This document shows positions 19,531-27,990 of a stretch of DNA of 64,000 nucleotides, piece after piece (position 1 is the first letter of the stretch; each line of letters opens with the position of its first letter). The stretch lies in assembly GCF_012844455.2 (NCBI RefSeq), contig NZ_JABBCQ020000002.1, positions 248,001 to 312,000 of the forward strand, in the 5' to 3' direction. This DNA comes from Comamonas suwonensis (lineage in GTDB: Bacteria; Pseudomonadota; Gammaproteobacteria; Burkholderiales; Burkholderiaceae_C). The translations under genes were made by a program, and so were the position numbers. The notes beneath the pieces were generated by a model. The model was not told where the DNA came from. It made no database searches and was given only the letters and a program-made list of their open reading frames with translations.

Positions 19531-21147
19531 ATGCAACACACACAGGCCCTTCGCTTCGCACTTTCCCTGTGGCCCAGCACGGCCGCCTTGCTGATCGCGG
19601 GCCTGCTCACCGGCTGCAGCCTGCCGCCCATGCCCGAGCGCACCACCACGCAATCACTGAGTACAGAAGCTGCAACCCAGTCACGGCTCGGTCAGGCGCT
19701 GGCACCACTGCAGCAAGCGCACCCCAAGCTGAGCGGCATTCACCCGTTGAGCAATGCCTATGCCGCCTACGCCGCCCGCGCCCTGCTGGCCCGAGCGGCC
19801 CAGCACACGCTGGATGTGCAGTACTACATCTGGCGCAACGACACCACGGGTCACCTACTGCTCAATGAACTGCTGCAGGCAGCCAACCGCGGCGTGCGCG
19901 TGCGACTGCTGCTGGACGACGGCGGCACCGCCGGCATGGATGCCACGCTGGCTGCGCTGGATCAGCATCCCCACATTGAAGTGCGCCTGCTCAACCCCTT
20001 TGCCCTGCGCACACCCAAAGTGCTGGGTTACGTCACAGAGTTCTCGCGCACCCAGCGGCGCATGCACAACAAGGGCTTTACGGCAGATAACCAGGCCTCC
20101 ATCGTCGGGGGCCGCAATATTGGCGACGAGTACTTTGCCGCCACGGATGGCGTGCTATTTGCCGACCTTGATGTGGTCGCTGTCGGCACCGTGGTGCCCG
20201 ATATTGGCCGCGACTTTGATCGTTACTGGAACAGCCAGTCCGCCTATCCCAGCGCCAGCCTTCTGCCACCCATGCCAGAGCAAGCCGTGCAGCAGGTCTA
20301 TAGCAGCCTGCAGGCCGACACCTTGCGACCTGAATCCCAGGCCTATATTCAGGCCGTGCAGCAAAGCCGGTTCAGCCAGGATTTGCTCTCGGGCAATCTG
20401 CCGCTGGAATGGGCTGCCGCCACGCTGGTCAGCGACGACCCCGCCAAGGTTTTGAGCCTGGCAGGCAAAGAAGACTTGATGCTGGCCCAGTTGCAACCGG
20501 CCATTGGCACACCAGCCCAGTCGCTGGACCTGATCTCGCCCTACTTTGTGCCCACACAGGCCGGCATCAACGCCTTTGCACAAATGCGCGCTCAGGGCAT
20601 CAAGGTGCGCATTCTGACCAATAGCCTTGAGGCCACCGACGTCGCCGCCGTGCATGCGGGCTATGAGCAATATCGCAAGCCTCTGCTCAAACTCGGGGTC
20701 GAGCTGTACGAAATGCGCCGCCAGATTGATCTGCAGCCACGCAATGCCCCCAAAGCCTATGGAGAAGCGCCATCGCCCGCCGCATTCAGCGGCAGCAAGG
20801 GCGGAGTGGCTGGCAGCTCCGGTGCCAGCCTGCACGCCAAGACCTTTGCCATTGATGGACAGCGTCTGTTTGTCCGCTCCTTCAATTTCGACCCACGCTC
20901 AGCTCTGCTCAATACCGAGCAGGGGCTGGTCATACTGAACCCCAAACTGGCGCAAGAGGTCAGCCAGACGCTCGATCAGTACCTGCCCATGCTGGCCTAC
21001 AAAGTACAACTGGATGCCAGCGGCAAGCTGCAATGGATCAGTGAAACAGGTCAGCTGCAAACCTTCAGCCACGACCCGGGCACCAGCTGGTTCAAGCGCG
21101 CCATGGTGCGGGTGCTGAGCTGGCTGCCTATAGAAGGCTTTCTGTAG
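19531..21147 (+). CDS. Phospholipase D-family lipoprotein
   Basis: A 538-residue protein with lipobox GLLTGC (Cys29), so probably anchored in the envelope. Two HKD catalytic motifs are present: 'HNKGFTADNQASIVGGRN' and 'HAKTFAIDGQRLFVRSFN'. That is the layout of the cardiolipin synthase-like/phospholipase D superfamily; the closest known type is the ClsC-like or 'phospholipase D family' lipoprotein of beta- and gammaproteobacteria. I chose ATG 19531 because it begins the signal peptide; the frame is open further upstream inside the phosphatase gene. Whether it makes cardiolipin or cleaves phospholipids is not decidable here. Confidence 0.88.
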   Translation: MQHTQALRFALSLWPSTAALLIAGLLTGCSLPPMPERTTTQSLSTEAATQSRLGQALAPLQQAHPKLSGIHPLSNAYAAYAARALLARAAQHTLDVQYYIWRNDTTGHLLLNELLQAANRGVRVRLLLDDGGTAGMDATLAALDQHPHIEVRLLNPFALRTPKVLGYVTEFSRTQRRMHNKGFTADNQASIVGGRNIGDEYFAATDGVLFADLDVVAVGTVVPDIGRDFDRYWNSQSAYPSASLLPPMPEQAVQQVYSSLQADTLRPESQAYIQAVQQSRFSQDLLSGNLPLEWAAATLVSDDPAKVLSLAGKEDLMLAQLQPAIGTPAQSLDLISPYFVPTQAGINAFAQMRAQGIKVRILTNSLEATDVAAVHAGYEQYRKPLLKLGVELYEMRRQIDLQPRNAPKAYGEAPSPAAFSGSKGGVAGSSGASLHAKTFAIDGQRLFVRSFNFDPRSALLNTEQGLVILNPKLAQEVSQTLDQYLPMLAYKVQLDASGKLQWISETGQLQTFSHDPGTSWFKRAMVRVLSWLPIEGFL

Positions 21148-21202
21148 TCAAGTCAGCGCTGTAAAAATCCGCCCGCTCAACCATGCAATTTTCGACTACC
21201 AA

Positions 21203-21227
21203 TATACGAAACGTATACCCGCCGTAT
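21203..21227. promoter_or_regulatory. Candidate operator upstream of the ParD-like gene
   Basis: A perfect inverted repeat TATACG-AAA-CGTATA (21203-21217) is followed six bases later by a third half site CGTAT (21223-21227). It lies 12-36 bases before the ParD-like start, where autoregulated antitoxins usually bind. This is inference from position and symmetry. Confidence 0.5.
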
Positions 21228-21238
21228 GATGCGTGCCC

Positions 21239-21508
21239 ATGGGAATCGTCAAAATTTCAGACCAGCTACACGACCAGATTCGTGTCTCCAGCGCGGCCCT
21301 TGGCCGCTCTATCAATGCTCAGGCCGAACACTGGCTGCGCGTAGGCCAATTGGCCGAGCATCACCCTCAGCTCAATTACGAAGGTATTTGCGCCCTACTG
21401 CTGCAAGAGGCTGAACGCACGCTGCAACTGCAGCCGCTGACAGACTATGAGGTAGAGGCCTCTGCACGCCGCCCCCGCTCTGTGCGCCTGGTGGGAGGCA
21501 TGCAATGA
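21239..21508 (+). CDS. ParD-like antitoxin-family protein
   Basis: An 89-residue protein starting MGIVKISDQLHDQIR with a ribbon-helix-helix-like beginning (strand, then 'HDQIRVSSAALGRSINAQAEHWLRVG'). It belongs to the ParD-like group annotated as toxin-antitoxin antitoxins, but there is no toxin gene next to it: the partner is map, whose ATG overlaps this stop (ATGA). Its tail is basic (SARRPRSVRLVGG). ATG 21239 is preferred over 21233. A symmetric site just upstream may be its operator. Likely a DNA-binding regulator of the map transcript; function inferred. Confidence 0.75.
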   Translation: MGIVKISDQLHDQIRVSSAALGRSINAQAEHWLRVGQLAEHHPQLNYEGICALLLQEAERTLQLQPLTDYEVEASARRPRSVRLVGGMQ

Positions 21509-22311
21509 AGCGCGGCAAACAAAAAATGGTGCCGATTCACGACGCATCCGACATTTTTCTCTCGCGCAAGGCCGGTGGTCTGGCCGCTCAGGTGCTGGCC
21601 ATGCTCACGCCCCATGTGCAAGCCGGCGTCAGCACCGACCAGCTGGACAAAATCTGCCACGACTACATCGTCAATGAGCTCCAATGCACGCCCACCAATG
21701 TGGGCTACCACGGCTTTCCCAAGACCGTCTGCACTTCCGTCAACCATGTGATCTGCCACGGCATCCCGGATGCCAAGCAAATCCTCAAGGAAGGCGACAT
21801 CATCAATGTCGACGTAGCCGTCACCACGCCCGAAGGCTGGATTGGCGACACCAGCCGCATGTACTACGTGGGCCAGCCCAGCAACCTGGCCAAGCGTCTG
21901 GTCAACACAACCTATGAAGCACTGGTCGCCGGCATTCACGCCGTCAAGCCCGGTGCCACGCTGGGTGATGTGGGTCACGCCATTCAAACCGTGGCCCAGC
22001 GCGAGCGCTTTTCCATCGTGCGTGAGTACTGCGGTCACGGCATCAGCAAGGTCTACCACGACGAACCACAGGTGCTGCACTACGGCACGCCCGGCCAAGG
22101 GCTGGTGCTGGAGCCCGGCATGATCTTCACCATCGAGCCCATGCTCAACGCCGGCAAGGCTGCCACACGCGAGCTGGCAGACGGCTGGACGGTCATCACC
22201 AATGACAAATCGCTCTCCGCCCAGTGGGAGCACATGGTGGTGGTGACGGAAACCGGCTTTGATGTGCTGACGCCCTGGCCCGAAGGCACAGGCAGCTACC
22301 CCACGATCTAA
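21505..22311 (+). CDS. map: Type I methionine aminopeptidase
   Basis: A 268-residue metalloenzyme that removes the initiator methionine from new proteins. Metal ligands are visible in 'INVDVAVTTPEGWIGDTSRM' (two Asp), 'YCGHGISKVYHDEP' (His), 'FTIEPML' (Glu) and 'WEHMVVVTETG' (Glu). It overlaps the ParD-like gene by four bases. Many genomes have a second map beside rpsB; this one, in a ParD-like pair, looks like the accessory copy. A perfect 13-bp hairpin follows the stop. Confidence 0.95.
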   Translation: MKRGKQKMVPIHDASDIFLSRKAGGLAAQVLAMLTPHVQAGVSTDQLDKICHDYIVNELQCTPTNVGYHGFPKTVCTSVNHVICHGIPDAKQILKEGDIINVDVAVTTPEGWIGDTSRMYYVGQPSNLAKRLVNTTYEALVAGIHAVKPGATLGDVGHAIQTVAQRERFSIVREYCGHGISKVYHDEPQVLHYGTPGQGLVLEPGMIFTIEPMLNAGKAATRELADGWTVITNDKSLSAQWEHMVVVTETGFDVLTPWPEGTGSYPTI

Positions 22312-22320
22312 GGCAACAAC

Positions 22321-22353
22321 TGCGCACATCGCCCCGTGCTGGCGATGTGCGCA
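22321..22353 (+). terminator. Strong hairpin after map (no T-run)
   Basis: TGCGCACATCGCC (22321-22333), a 7-base loop and GGCGATGTGCGCA (22341-22353) form a perfect 13-bp stem ten bases after the map stop. The T-tract is missing (AGCCATAAAAATTT follows), so it may be an RNA-stabilising hairpin or weak terminator. Confidence 0.5.
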
Positions 22354-22449
22354 CAGCCATAAAAATTTGGCAAGGTGGGCCAGATCCGGCACGGGGTTTT
22401 GGCACAGCGGGTAAAACAGGCAGGACTCACTCGCACTAAAGTGCTTGCC

Positions 22450-22782
22450 ATGAAAAATTACCTGTATCTGGGCCTGGCCATCATCTGCGAGGTGATTGCC
22501 ACCTCATTTCTCGCCAAGTCGGACGGCTTCACCAAACTAATGCCCACGGGCGTGGCGCTGGTCGGCTATGCCATCTCGTTTTACCTGCTGTCGATGACGT
22601 TGCGCACCGTGCCCACGGGCGTGGCCTACGCCATCTGGTCCGGTGTGGGCATCGTGCTGGTATCGGCCGTGGCCTATTTCTGGCAAGGGCAGAAGCTGGA
22701 CGCCCCCGCCCTGGCTGGCATGGCCATGATTGTGGGCGGCGTGCTGGTGATCAATATCTTTTCAAAAACCGCCGGTCATTGA
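22450..22782 (+). CDS. Small multidrug resistance (SMR) family transporter
   Basis: A 110-residue protein with four membrane helices. The essential glutamate in helix 1 is in 'LAIICEVIATSFLAKS' (residue 14), and helix 3 has the 'YAIWSGVGIVLVSAVAYFW' signature of EmrE/QacE-type proton antiporters that export quaternary cations. The guanidinium exporter subtype (SugE/Gdx) differs in these helices, and I see no guanidine riboswitch upstream, so EmrE-like is preferred. ATG 22450 gives the canonical length. Its stop overlaps the convergent carboxylesterase stop by seven bases. Confidence 0.9.
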   Translation: MKNYLYLGLAIICEVIATSFLAKSDGFTKLMPTGVALVGYAISFYLLSMTLRTVPTGVAYAIWSGVGIVLVSAVAYFWQGQKLDAPALAGMAMIVGGVLVINIFSKTAGH

Positions 22783-23462
22783 TCAGCGTCTGGGGCTTGC
22801 GCAGGCTCCGTCAAATCCTGCAGCCACTGCATGCTGGCCTTGAGTTCTTCCGGGCGAATTTCATGCGCACCCGGGTATTCGTGATACGTCAGCTGCATGG
22901 GCAAGGCACCCAGTCTGTCCCGAATGGCATGCGCGCTGGTCAGCGGAATCACATTGTCGTAAGTGCCGTGGCTCACCCAGGCTGACTTGCCCGCAAACGC
23001 GGCAGCGGGCGCATGCAGCGATGCAATCTCAGGCAGCAGGCGACTGTGCCAGATCAGTGCGGCGCGCAGTGTCTGCGGCTGGGTCAGCAGCTGGCTCAGG
23101 CTCATGATGCCGCCTTGGCTAAAGCCGCCCAGTACCACTCGCTCGGGCGGAATATCGAGCTGCTGCGCCGCCTGCTCAATCGTCTGCTGTACAAGCGTGC
23201 GCGCCTGCTGCTCCTGAGGCACGTTGATGTGGCGCGTGCCGTCGGCATCCACCGTGAACTGAAACCACGCATACGCCCCCATGCCCATGGCAAACGGCGC
23301 GCGCAGGCTGATGACATGAAACTGCGGCGGCACATAGCCCGCGAGAGCAAATAGATCTTGCTCGTTGCTGCCCACACCATGCATGAGCACCAGCAACCAT
23401 GCGGGCCGCCCGGCGGCGGGTTGAGCAGGCCGCTCTAAGTAGGTCAAAGGCAGTGTGGTCAT
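22776..23462 (-). CDS. Phospholipase/carboxylesterase family alpha/beta hydrolase
   Basis: A 228-residue serine hydrolase of the carboxylesterase/lysophospholipase (Abhydrolase_2) type. 'LVLMHGVGSNEQDLFALAG' is the oxyanion region, the nucleophile is Ser in 'LGGFSQGGIMS', the acid is Asp in 'SHGTYDNVIPL' and the base is His in 'YPGAHEIRPEEL'. ATG 23462 has GGGAG six bases upstream; a further in-frame TTG is unlikely. Substrate is unknown. It runs against the SMR gene and is preceded by an unusual inverted-repeat element. Confidence 0.88.
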   Translation of the reverse strand: MTTLPLTYLERPAQPAAGRPAWLLVLMHGVGSNEQDLFALAGYVPPQFHVISLRAPFAMGMGAYAWFQFTVDADGTRHINVPQEQQARTLVQQTIEQAAQQLDIPPERVVLGGFSQGGIMSLSQLLTQPQTLRAALIWHSRLLPEIASLHAPAAAFAGKSAWVSHGTYDNVIPLTSAHAIRDRLGALPMQLTYHEYPGAHEIRPEELKASMQWLQDLTEPAQAPDADQ

Positions 23463-23525
23463 GAAAACTCCCAAAGGAGGTAAAAATAAGAGGAAAACCG
23501 CCTGTAGTGCTTTTGTATTCTGCGG

Positions 23526-23623
23526 TGGCAGCTATCAAAAAAATATAGCGCAGACCCGCAGCACGCTATTGTGTGGCGCAAATGGCCACGGCGCTGTAAT
23601 CAAGGACTTTTTGATAGCTGCCA
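23526..23623. repeat. Inverted-repeat element, 16-bp perfect arms
   Basis: TGGCAGCTATCAAAAA (23526-23541) and its exact reverse complement (23608-23623) enclose 66 bases, whose ends also pair in part (ATAGCGC with GCGCTGT). It fills most of the gap between the esterase start and arfB stop. The arms carry the same 'ATAGCTGC' core as the other interspersed repeats here, so this seems to be a full hairpin member. Confidence 0.75.
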
Positions 23624-23660
23624 GCGCTTGCAGTCATTGCGCCAGCGGCCTAAAACAGTA

Positions 23661-24071
23661 TCAATCCTGAACCCGGCCACGCAGTGCCTTGATGCCAGAG
23701 CGCACGCTTTTGCCCTGCAGCCGTCTTTGCTGCGAGCCCCATGTAGGCTTGGTGGCCTTGCGCGGGCGCGGTGGTCTGGCCACGGTGGCAACCAGCGCAT
23801 TGAGCCGCTCCAGTGCATCCCACAGATTGTGCTCTTGCGTGCGGTACTTTTGTGCCTTGATGACCACCACGCCCTCGGTAGTGATGCGCGAATCGCCCAG
23901 CGCCAGCAGGCGCTGCTGCACATCGTCTGGCAAACGCGAGCCACGAATGTCAAAACGCAGGTGTACAGCGCTGGCCACCTTATTTACGTTCTGGCCGCCC
24001 GGCCCTTGGGAGCGCACAGCGCTCCACTGCACATCGGCTTCCGTCAGCACAAAGGCTGCTGCGCTGCTCAT
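23661..24071 (-). CDS. arfB: Alternative ribosome rescue factor ArfB (YaeJ)
   Basis: A 136-residue codon-independent peptidyl-tRNA hydrolase that frees ribosomes stalled at mRNA ends. The catalytic loop 'SQGPGGQNVNKVASAVHLRFD' contains GGQ. The C terminus is strongly basic (RPPRPRKATKPTWGSQQRRLQGKS), the tail that inserts into the empty mRNA channel. ATG 24071 is chosen because it overlaps the upstream hydrolase stop (ATGA) and starts 'MSSAAAFVLTEADVQW'. Confidence 0.95.
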   Translation of the reverse strand: MSSAAAFVLTEADVQWSAVRSQGPGGQNVNKVASAVHLRFDIRGSRLPDDVQQRLLALGDSRITTEGVVVIKAQKYRTQEHNLWDALERLNALVATVARPPRPRKATKPTWGSQQRRLQGKSVRSGIKALRGRVQD

Positions 24072-25021
24072 GGCAGGGCCTGCTGCAGTGCCGCGCAAAA
24101 TTCCGCAGGACTCTCATGCTGCGCCCAATGGCCGGCCTCTTCCATCACCTGCCAGTGCAGCGGGCCAGCGCATTGGCGCTGCATCAGCGCATGCAGTTCG
24201 GGCAAGCGCCCCACGTACAGCGGGTCATGCCGGCCGTAAATGGCCGCCACGGGCACTTTCACATGGGTCAATGCCTGCGCCAGCACATCGGTGCGCGACA
24301 GGCGTCTGCGCGGCAGGCGGTCACGCGCTACGTTGAGCGCATGCAGGGCCAGTGTCTCGTCGTCAATCAGCGATGCATCATGCAGCATCAGCTCGGCAAT
24401 ATTGTGGTGATGCGCCTGCATCTGCGCCTCAAGTCCCGACAGATGGCGCCAGCCTTTGAGGCGCACAGCCCGCCCCTCAGTCATGCCCATACCCGGTGCA
24501 CCCACCATCAGCAGGCGCTGCACCAGCTCTGGGTGAGCTGCGGCCAACAAGCCTGCCGCCATGCCGCCAAAGGAAAAACCCACCAGATCACAGACGGGAC
24601 CCGTGCTTGCACCAGTACTTTCATTACCCAGCAACTGCTTGATGCCATAGGCCAGCGGCTCCAGCATGGTGTCCACATCCATGCCACCGGGCACGCCGTC
24701 GGACTCACCAAAGCCGGGCAAGTCCGCCAGCCACAGGCTGTAACCGGCGGCGGTCAGGGGTTCAATCACACGCAGCCAGTGCGTCCAGCTGCCGCTGCCG
24801 CCATGCAGCATCACCAAAGGCAGTCCGCGCGGCGCCACACCCGCAGGGGGCTGCCAGCCATGCCAGACCATCTGCCCACTGCCCTCTTCTGCGCTGAGTG
24901 AAGTCACCACGCGCTGAGAGCGGGCCTGCAACTGCAGCATCAAAGGCGGCAGGGGCAGCCCCAGCTCCTGCGAGACTTGCTCAAGAGAGCAAGCGCGCTC
25001 AGTACTGAGCGCAATCACCAC
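24068..25021 (-). CDS. Alpha/beta fold hydrolase
   Basis: A 317-residue alpha/beta hydrolase. 'LVMLHGGSGSWTHWLRV' is the oxyanion region, 'ADLPGFGESDG' follows, and the nucleophile elbow is 'LVGFSFGGMAAG'. The acid is probably Asp in 'YGRHDPLYVG' and the base His in 'EAGHWAQHE'. About 60 residues precede the fold and have no recognised motif. It overlaps aroQ by seven bases at its start and arfB by four at its end, so the three form one operon. Substrate unknown; the shikimate and ribosome-rescue neighbours give no direct clue. Confidence 0.85.
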   Translation of the reverse strand: MVIALSTERACSLEQVSQELGLPLPPLMLQLQARSQRVVTSLSAEEGSGQMVWHGWQPPAGVAPRGLPLVMLHGGSGSWTHWLRVIEPLTAAGYSLWLADLPGFGESDGVPGGMDVDTMLEPLAYGIKQLLGNESTGASTGPVCDLVGFSFGGMAAGLLAAAHPELVQRLLMVGAPGMGMTEGRAVRLKGWRHLSGLEAQMQAHHHNIAELMLHDASLIDDETLALHALNVARDRLPRRRLSRTDVLAQALTHVKVPVAAIYGRHDPLYVGRLPELHALMQRQCAGPLHWQVMEEAGHWAQHESPAEFCAALQQALP

Positions 25022-25458
25022 TCCGCCACCGCATCAATGGCCAGGCCATAGCCCGCCACGCCAAAGCCGCACATCACCGCACGGGCAGCAGCAGACAGAT
25101 AGGAATGGTGGCGAAAGCTCTCGCGCGCATGAACATTGCTGATGTGCAGCTCCACCAGCGGCACGGCCGTGCCCTTGATCGCATCCAGAATCGCCACGCT
25201 GGTGTGGGTATAGGCACCGGCATTCATGATGACGGCTGCCAGCTCGCCCTTGGCCTGCAGACGTCCGGCTTCATGCACCCAGTCCACCAGTTCGCCTTCG
25301 TGATTGGTCTGACGGAATACCAGCGCCAGGCCGTGGCGCTGACAGGCGGCTTCGCACAGCTTTTTGACATCGTCGAGCGTGGCCGAGCCATAGATGGCAG
25401 GCTCGCGCATGCCCAGCAGGTTCAGATTGGGGCCATTGAGGACGTAAACGGTTTTCAC
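25015..25458 (-). CDS. aroQ: Type II 3-dehydroquinate dehydratase
   Basis: A 147-residue shikimate-pathway enzyme, forming 3-dehydroshikimate. The family start 'VLNGPNLNLLGMREPAIYGS' contains the catalytic loop with Tyr23; 'QTNHEGELVDWVHEA', 'IMNAGAYTHTSVAILDA' and 'VELHISNVHARESFRHHS' (catalytic His and substrate-binding residues) follow. Length is standard for the dodecameric enzyme. It is the first gene of aroQ-hydrolase-arfB. Confidence 0.98.
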   Translation of the reverse strand: MKTVYVLNGPNLNLLGMREPAIYGSATLDDVKKLCEAACQRHGLALVFRQTNHEGELVDWVHEAGRLQAKGELAAVIMNAGAYTHTSVAILDAIKGTAVPLVELHISNVHARESFRHHSYLSAAARAVMCGFGVAGYGLAIDAVAEW

Positions 25459-25523
25459 GGAAGCACTCTCCTTGTTCTATGACTGCCCCGGATTATGCGA
25501 GCGCTACACCATTGCTGCAGGCA

Positions 25524-25549
25524 TAAAAAACGGCTGCCTGAGCAGCCGT
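25524..25549 (-). terminator. Intrinsic terminator of the Tyr/Pro/His-rich gene
   Basis: ACGGCTGC-ctga-GCAGCCGT (25530-25549) forms an 8-bp stem; read on the minus strand it is followed by TTTTTT. It ends the transcript of the gene at 25594-25956 before aroQ. Confidence 0.85.
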
Positions 25550-25593
25550 GGTTTTGTGAGCGGTGGGCGTAATGCCCAAAACTCAATCCTCCA

Positions 25594-25956
25594 TTAACGG
25601 TGGTGATGGTGGTTGTGACGATGTCCGTGCCTATAGCCATATCCGTAGCCACCGCGGTAATAACCGGGTCCGGGCACCACCATGACGGGAGCAGGACGGT
25701 ACACCGGAGGAGGTGCGTAATACACAGGAGGGGGAGGCGCATAGTACGCAGCGGGAGGTGGTGCGTAATACACAGGACGAGGCGGCATATAAACCGGAGC
25801 CCCCACGCCCACAGCAACGCCGGGCACACCCACGCCAATCGACCAGCTGACGCCGCCGCCATGCGCCTGAGCGCCCGAAGCCGCCATCAAGCCTGCGACA
25901 GCCATGGAAGCAGCCGCCAGCCACTTGGCAATGCGGGGGGAAGTGGTTTTGAACAT
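25594..25956 (-). CDS. Secreted Tyr/Pro/Gly/His-rich small protein
   Basis: A 120-residue protein of unknown function. A signal peptide ('KWLAAASMAVAGLMAASGAQA') is followed by 'HGGGVSWSIGVGVPG', then repeats of YYAPPP (four near-copies) and a C-terminal 'GYGYGYRHGHRHNHHHHR' tail. The DNA also repeats (GGAGGnGGTGCGTAATACACAGGA twice). Similar Pro/Tyr-rich exported proteins are common in Burkholderiales; the His cluster suggests metal binding, which is inference. ATG 25956 is preferred because AGGAGA lies seven bases upstream; the codon before it is GTG. It is flanked by its own terminator. Confidence 0.8.
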   Translation of the reverse strand: MFKTTSPRIAKWLAAASMAVAGLMAASGAQAHGGGVSWSIGVGVPGVAVGVGAPVYMPPRPVYYAPPPAAYYAPPPPVYYAPPPVYRPAPVMVVPGPGYYRGGYGYGYRHGHRHNHHHHR

Positions 25957-26148
25957 CACAATCTCTCCTCTGTTTATGAGTCATCGAGGGCAGAGCTTGC
26001 AGATCTATGCGGAGTCTTCAGCCCTGAGGATATAACGCTTGTGACTCAGATTCGGTTGGCCGGTTCCCGCCAGATATTGTGACCAAATGCACAGCAGCAG
26101 TGTCCGCAGGTCAACACGAGGTCATGGCAGCCAGCCTAAAATGGTGCA

Positions 26149-27966
26149 ATGAGCTCTGTTGACGCCTCCCAATCCACCAACGCCGCCCCCGAGGCGGTCA
26201 AGCCCACCAACTTTCTGCGCCAGATCATTGAATCCGACCTGGACAAGGGCACCTATGCCACCCGCCACTGGGGCGGTACGCCCGGTGATGCCCAGCACCA
26301 CCAAAGCGGTCAGGTCGATCAGGCCAAGATCCGTACCCGCTTTCCGCCGGAGCCCAATGGCTATCTACACATTGGTCATGCCAAGGCCATCTGCCTGAAC
26401 TTTGGTCTGGCCCGCGACTACGGCGGCGTCTGCCACCTGCGCTTTGACGATACCAATCCTGAAAAGGAAGAGCAGGAATACGTAGACAGCATCATCGATG
26501 CCGTCAAATGGCTGGGCTTTGACTGGAAAGATGCCAGCGGCAACGACAACCTGTACTTCGCCAGCAACTACTTCGACTTCATGCACCGCTGTGCGGTCTA
26601 CCTGATCGAGCAAGGCCTGGCCTATGTGGACGAGCAGTCTGCCGACGACATGAAGGCCAACCGCGGCGACTTCACCCGTCCCGGCGTCAACAGCCCCTTC
26701 CGTGATCGCAGCGTGGCAGAAAACCTGCAGCGCTTTGCCGACATGAAGGCCGGCCTGCTGGCCGATGGCGCTGCCGTGCTGCGCGCCAAGATCGACATGG
26801 CTGCGCCCAACATCAACCTGCGTGACCCCGCGATCTACCGCGTGCGCCATGCAGAGCACCACAACACCGGCAACCAGTGGTGCATTTACCCGATGTACAC
26901 CTTCGCGCACCCTATTGAGGACGCGCTGGAGCACATCACCCACTCCATCTGTACGCTGGAGTTTGAAGATCAGCGCCCCTTCTACAACTGGCTGCTCGAC
27001 CACCTGCGCGAAGGCGGCCTGATTGACTCGCCCCAGCCACGCCAGTACGAGTTCTCGCGCCTGAACCTGACCTATGTAATCACCAGCAAGCGCAAGCTCA
27101 AGCATCTGGTGGACAACAACCTGGTCACGGGCTGGGATGACCCCCGCATGCCTACCGTGGTGGGCCTGCGCCGCCGAGGCTATACGCCAGCATCCATCCG
27201 CAACTTCTGCGAACGCATTGGCGTGACCAAGGACTACGCCTGGATCGACTACGGCACGCTGGACGGCTGCCTGCGCGAAGACCTAGAAAACAAGGCCCAC
27301 CGCGCCATGGTCGTGCTGGACCCCGTCAAGCTCGAACTCAGCAACTGGGCCGAAGTATTTGGCAGCGCCGACTATCTGGAGCCTTGCACCCTGCCTGCCC
27401 TGCCTCACCCCGCCGAAGGCGAGCCTGTGGCCGAGCGCCACTTCAGCATCGGCCGTGAAGTGTGGATTGAGCGTGAAGACTTTGTCGAAGAACCACCCAA
27501 GGGCTACAAGCGCCTGTTCCCAGGCAACAAGGTGCGCCTCAAGGGCGGCTATGTGATCGAGTGCACCGGCTGCGAAAAAGACGCTGACGGTCACATCATC
27601 AAGGTGCTGGCCACCGTGGTGCCAGACACCAAGAGCGGCACGCCCGGTGCGGATACCGTCAAGGTCAAGGCCGCCATCACCTGGGTGGGCGTGAGCGACG
27701 GCCTGCAAGCCGAAGTGCGCCTTTACGACCGCCTGTTCACCGACGCCCAGCCTGATGCGGGCGGCAAGGACTTCCTGACGCTGCTGAACCCCAACAGCCT
27801 GAAGGTGGTGACGGCCTACGTGGAGCCTTCGCTCAAAAGCGCCCAGCCCGATGACAAGTTCCAGTTCGAGCGCTTTGGCTACTTTGTGGCTGACCGCAAG
27901 GACCACAGCACTGAAAAGCCCGTGTTCAACAAGATCACCGGCCTCAAGGACAGCTGGGGCAAGTAA
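26149..27966 (+). CDS. glnS: Glutaminyl-tRNA synthetase
   Basis: A 605-residue class I synthetase. 'RFPPEPNGYLHIGHAKAI' gives HIGH at 74-77; the second ATP motif is 'VITSKRKLKHLV'; 'DDTNPEKEEQEYVDSI' is typical. The C-terminal beta-barrels are complete. Compared with E. coli GlnRS (554 residues) there is an extra segment of about 20 residues (around 40-60, 'GGTPGDAQHHQSGQVDQAK') between 'NFLRQIIESDLDKG' and the ATP site, plus a 20-residue polar start. Its presence means Gln-tRNA is made directly. A strong terminator follows. Confidence 0.97.
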   Translation: MSSVDASQSTNAAPEAVKPTNFLRQIIESDLDKGTYATRHWGGTPGDAQHHQSGQVDQAKIRTRFPPEPNGYLHIGHAKAICLNFGLARDYGGVCHLRFDDTNPEKEEQEYVDSIIDAVKWLGFDWKDASGNDNLYFASNYFDFMHRCAVYLIEQGLAYVDEQSADDMKANRGDFTRPGVNSPFRDRSVAENLQRFADMKAGLLADGAAVLRAKIDMAAPNINLRDPAIYRVRHAEHHNTGNQWCIYPMYTFAHPIEDALEHITHSICTLEFEDQRPFYNWLLDHLREGGLIDSPQPRQYEFSRLNLTYVITSKRKLKHLVDNNLVTGWDDPRMPTVVGLRRRGYTPASIRNFCERIGVTKDYAWIDYGTLDGCLREDLENKAHRAMVVLDPVKLELSNWAEVFGSADYLEPCTLPALPHPAEGEPVAERHFSIGREVWIEREDFVEEPPKGYKRLFPGNKVRLKGGYVIECTGCEKDADGHIIKVLATVVPDTKSGTPGADTVKVKAAITWVGVSDGLQAEVRLYDRLFTDAQPDAGGKDFLTLLNPNSLKVVTAYVEPSLKSAQPDDKFQFERFGYFVADRKDHSTEKPVFNKITGLKDSWGK

Positions 27967-27990
27967 AGCTGCTTGCTTTCAAGCATTGAT

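Noticed and set aside
22312-22449. Guanidine riboswitch before the SMR gene
   Set aside because: No pair of ACGR-loop hairpins or ykkC-like blocks; the only strong structure is a hairpin at the end of map.
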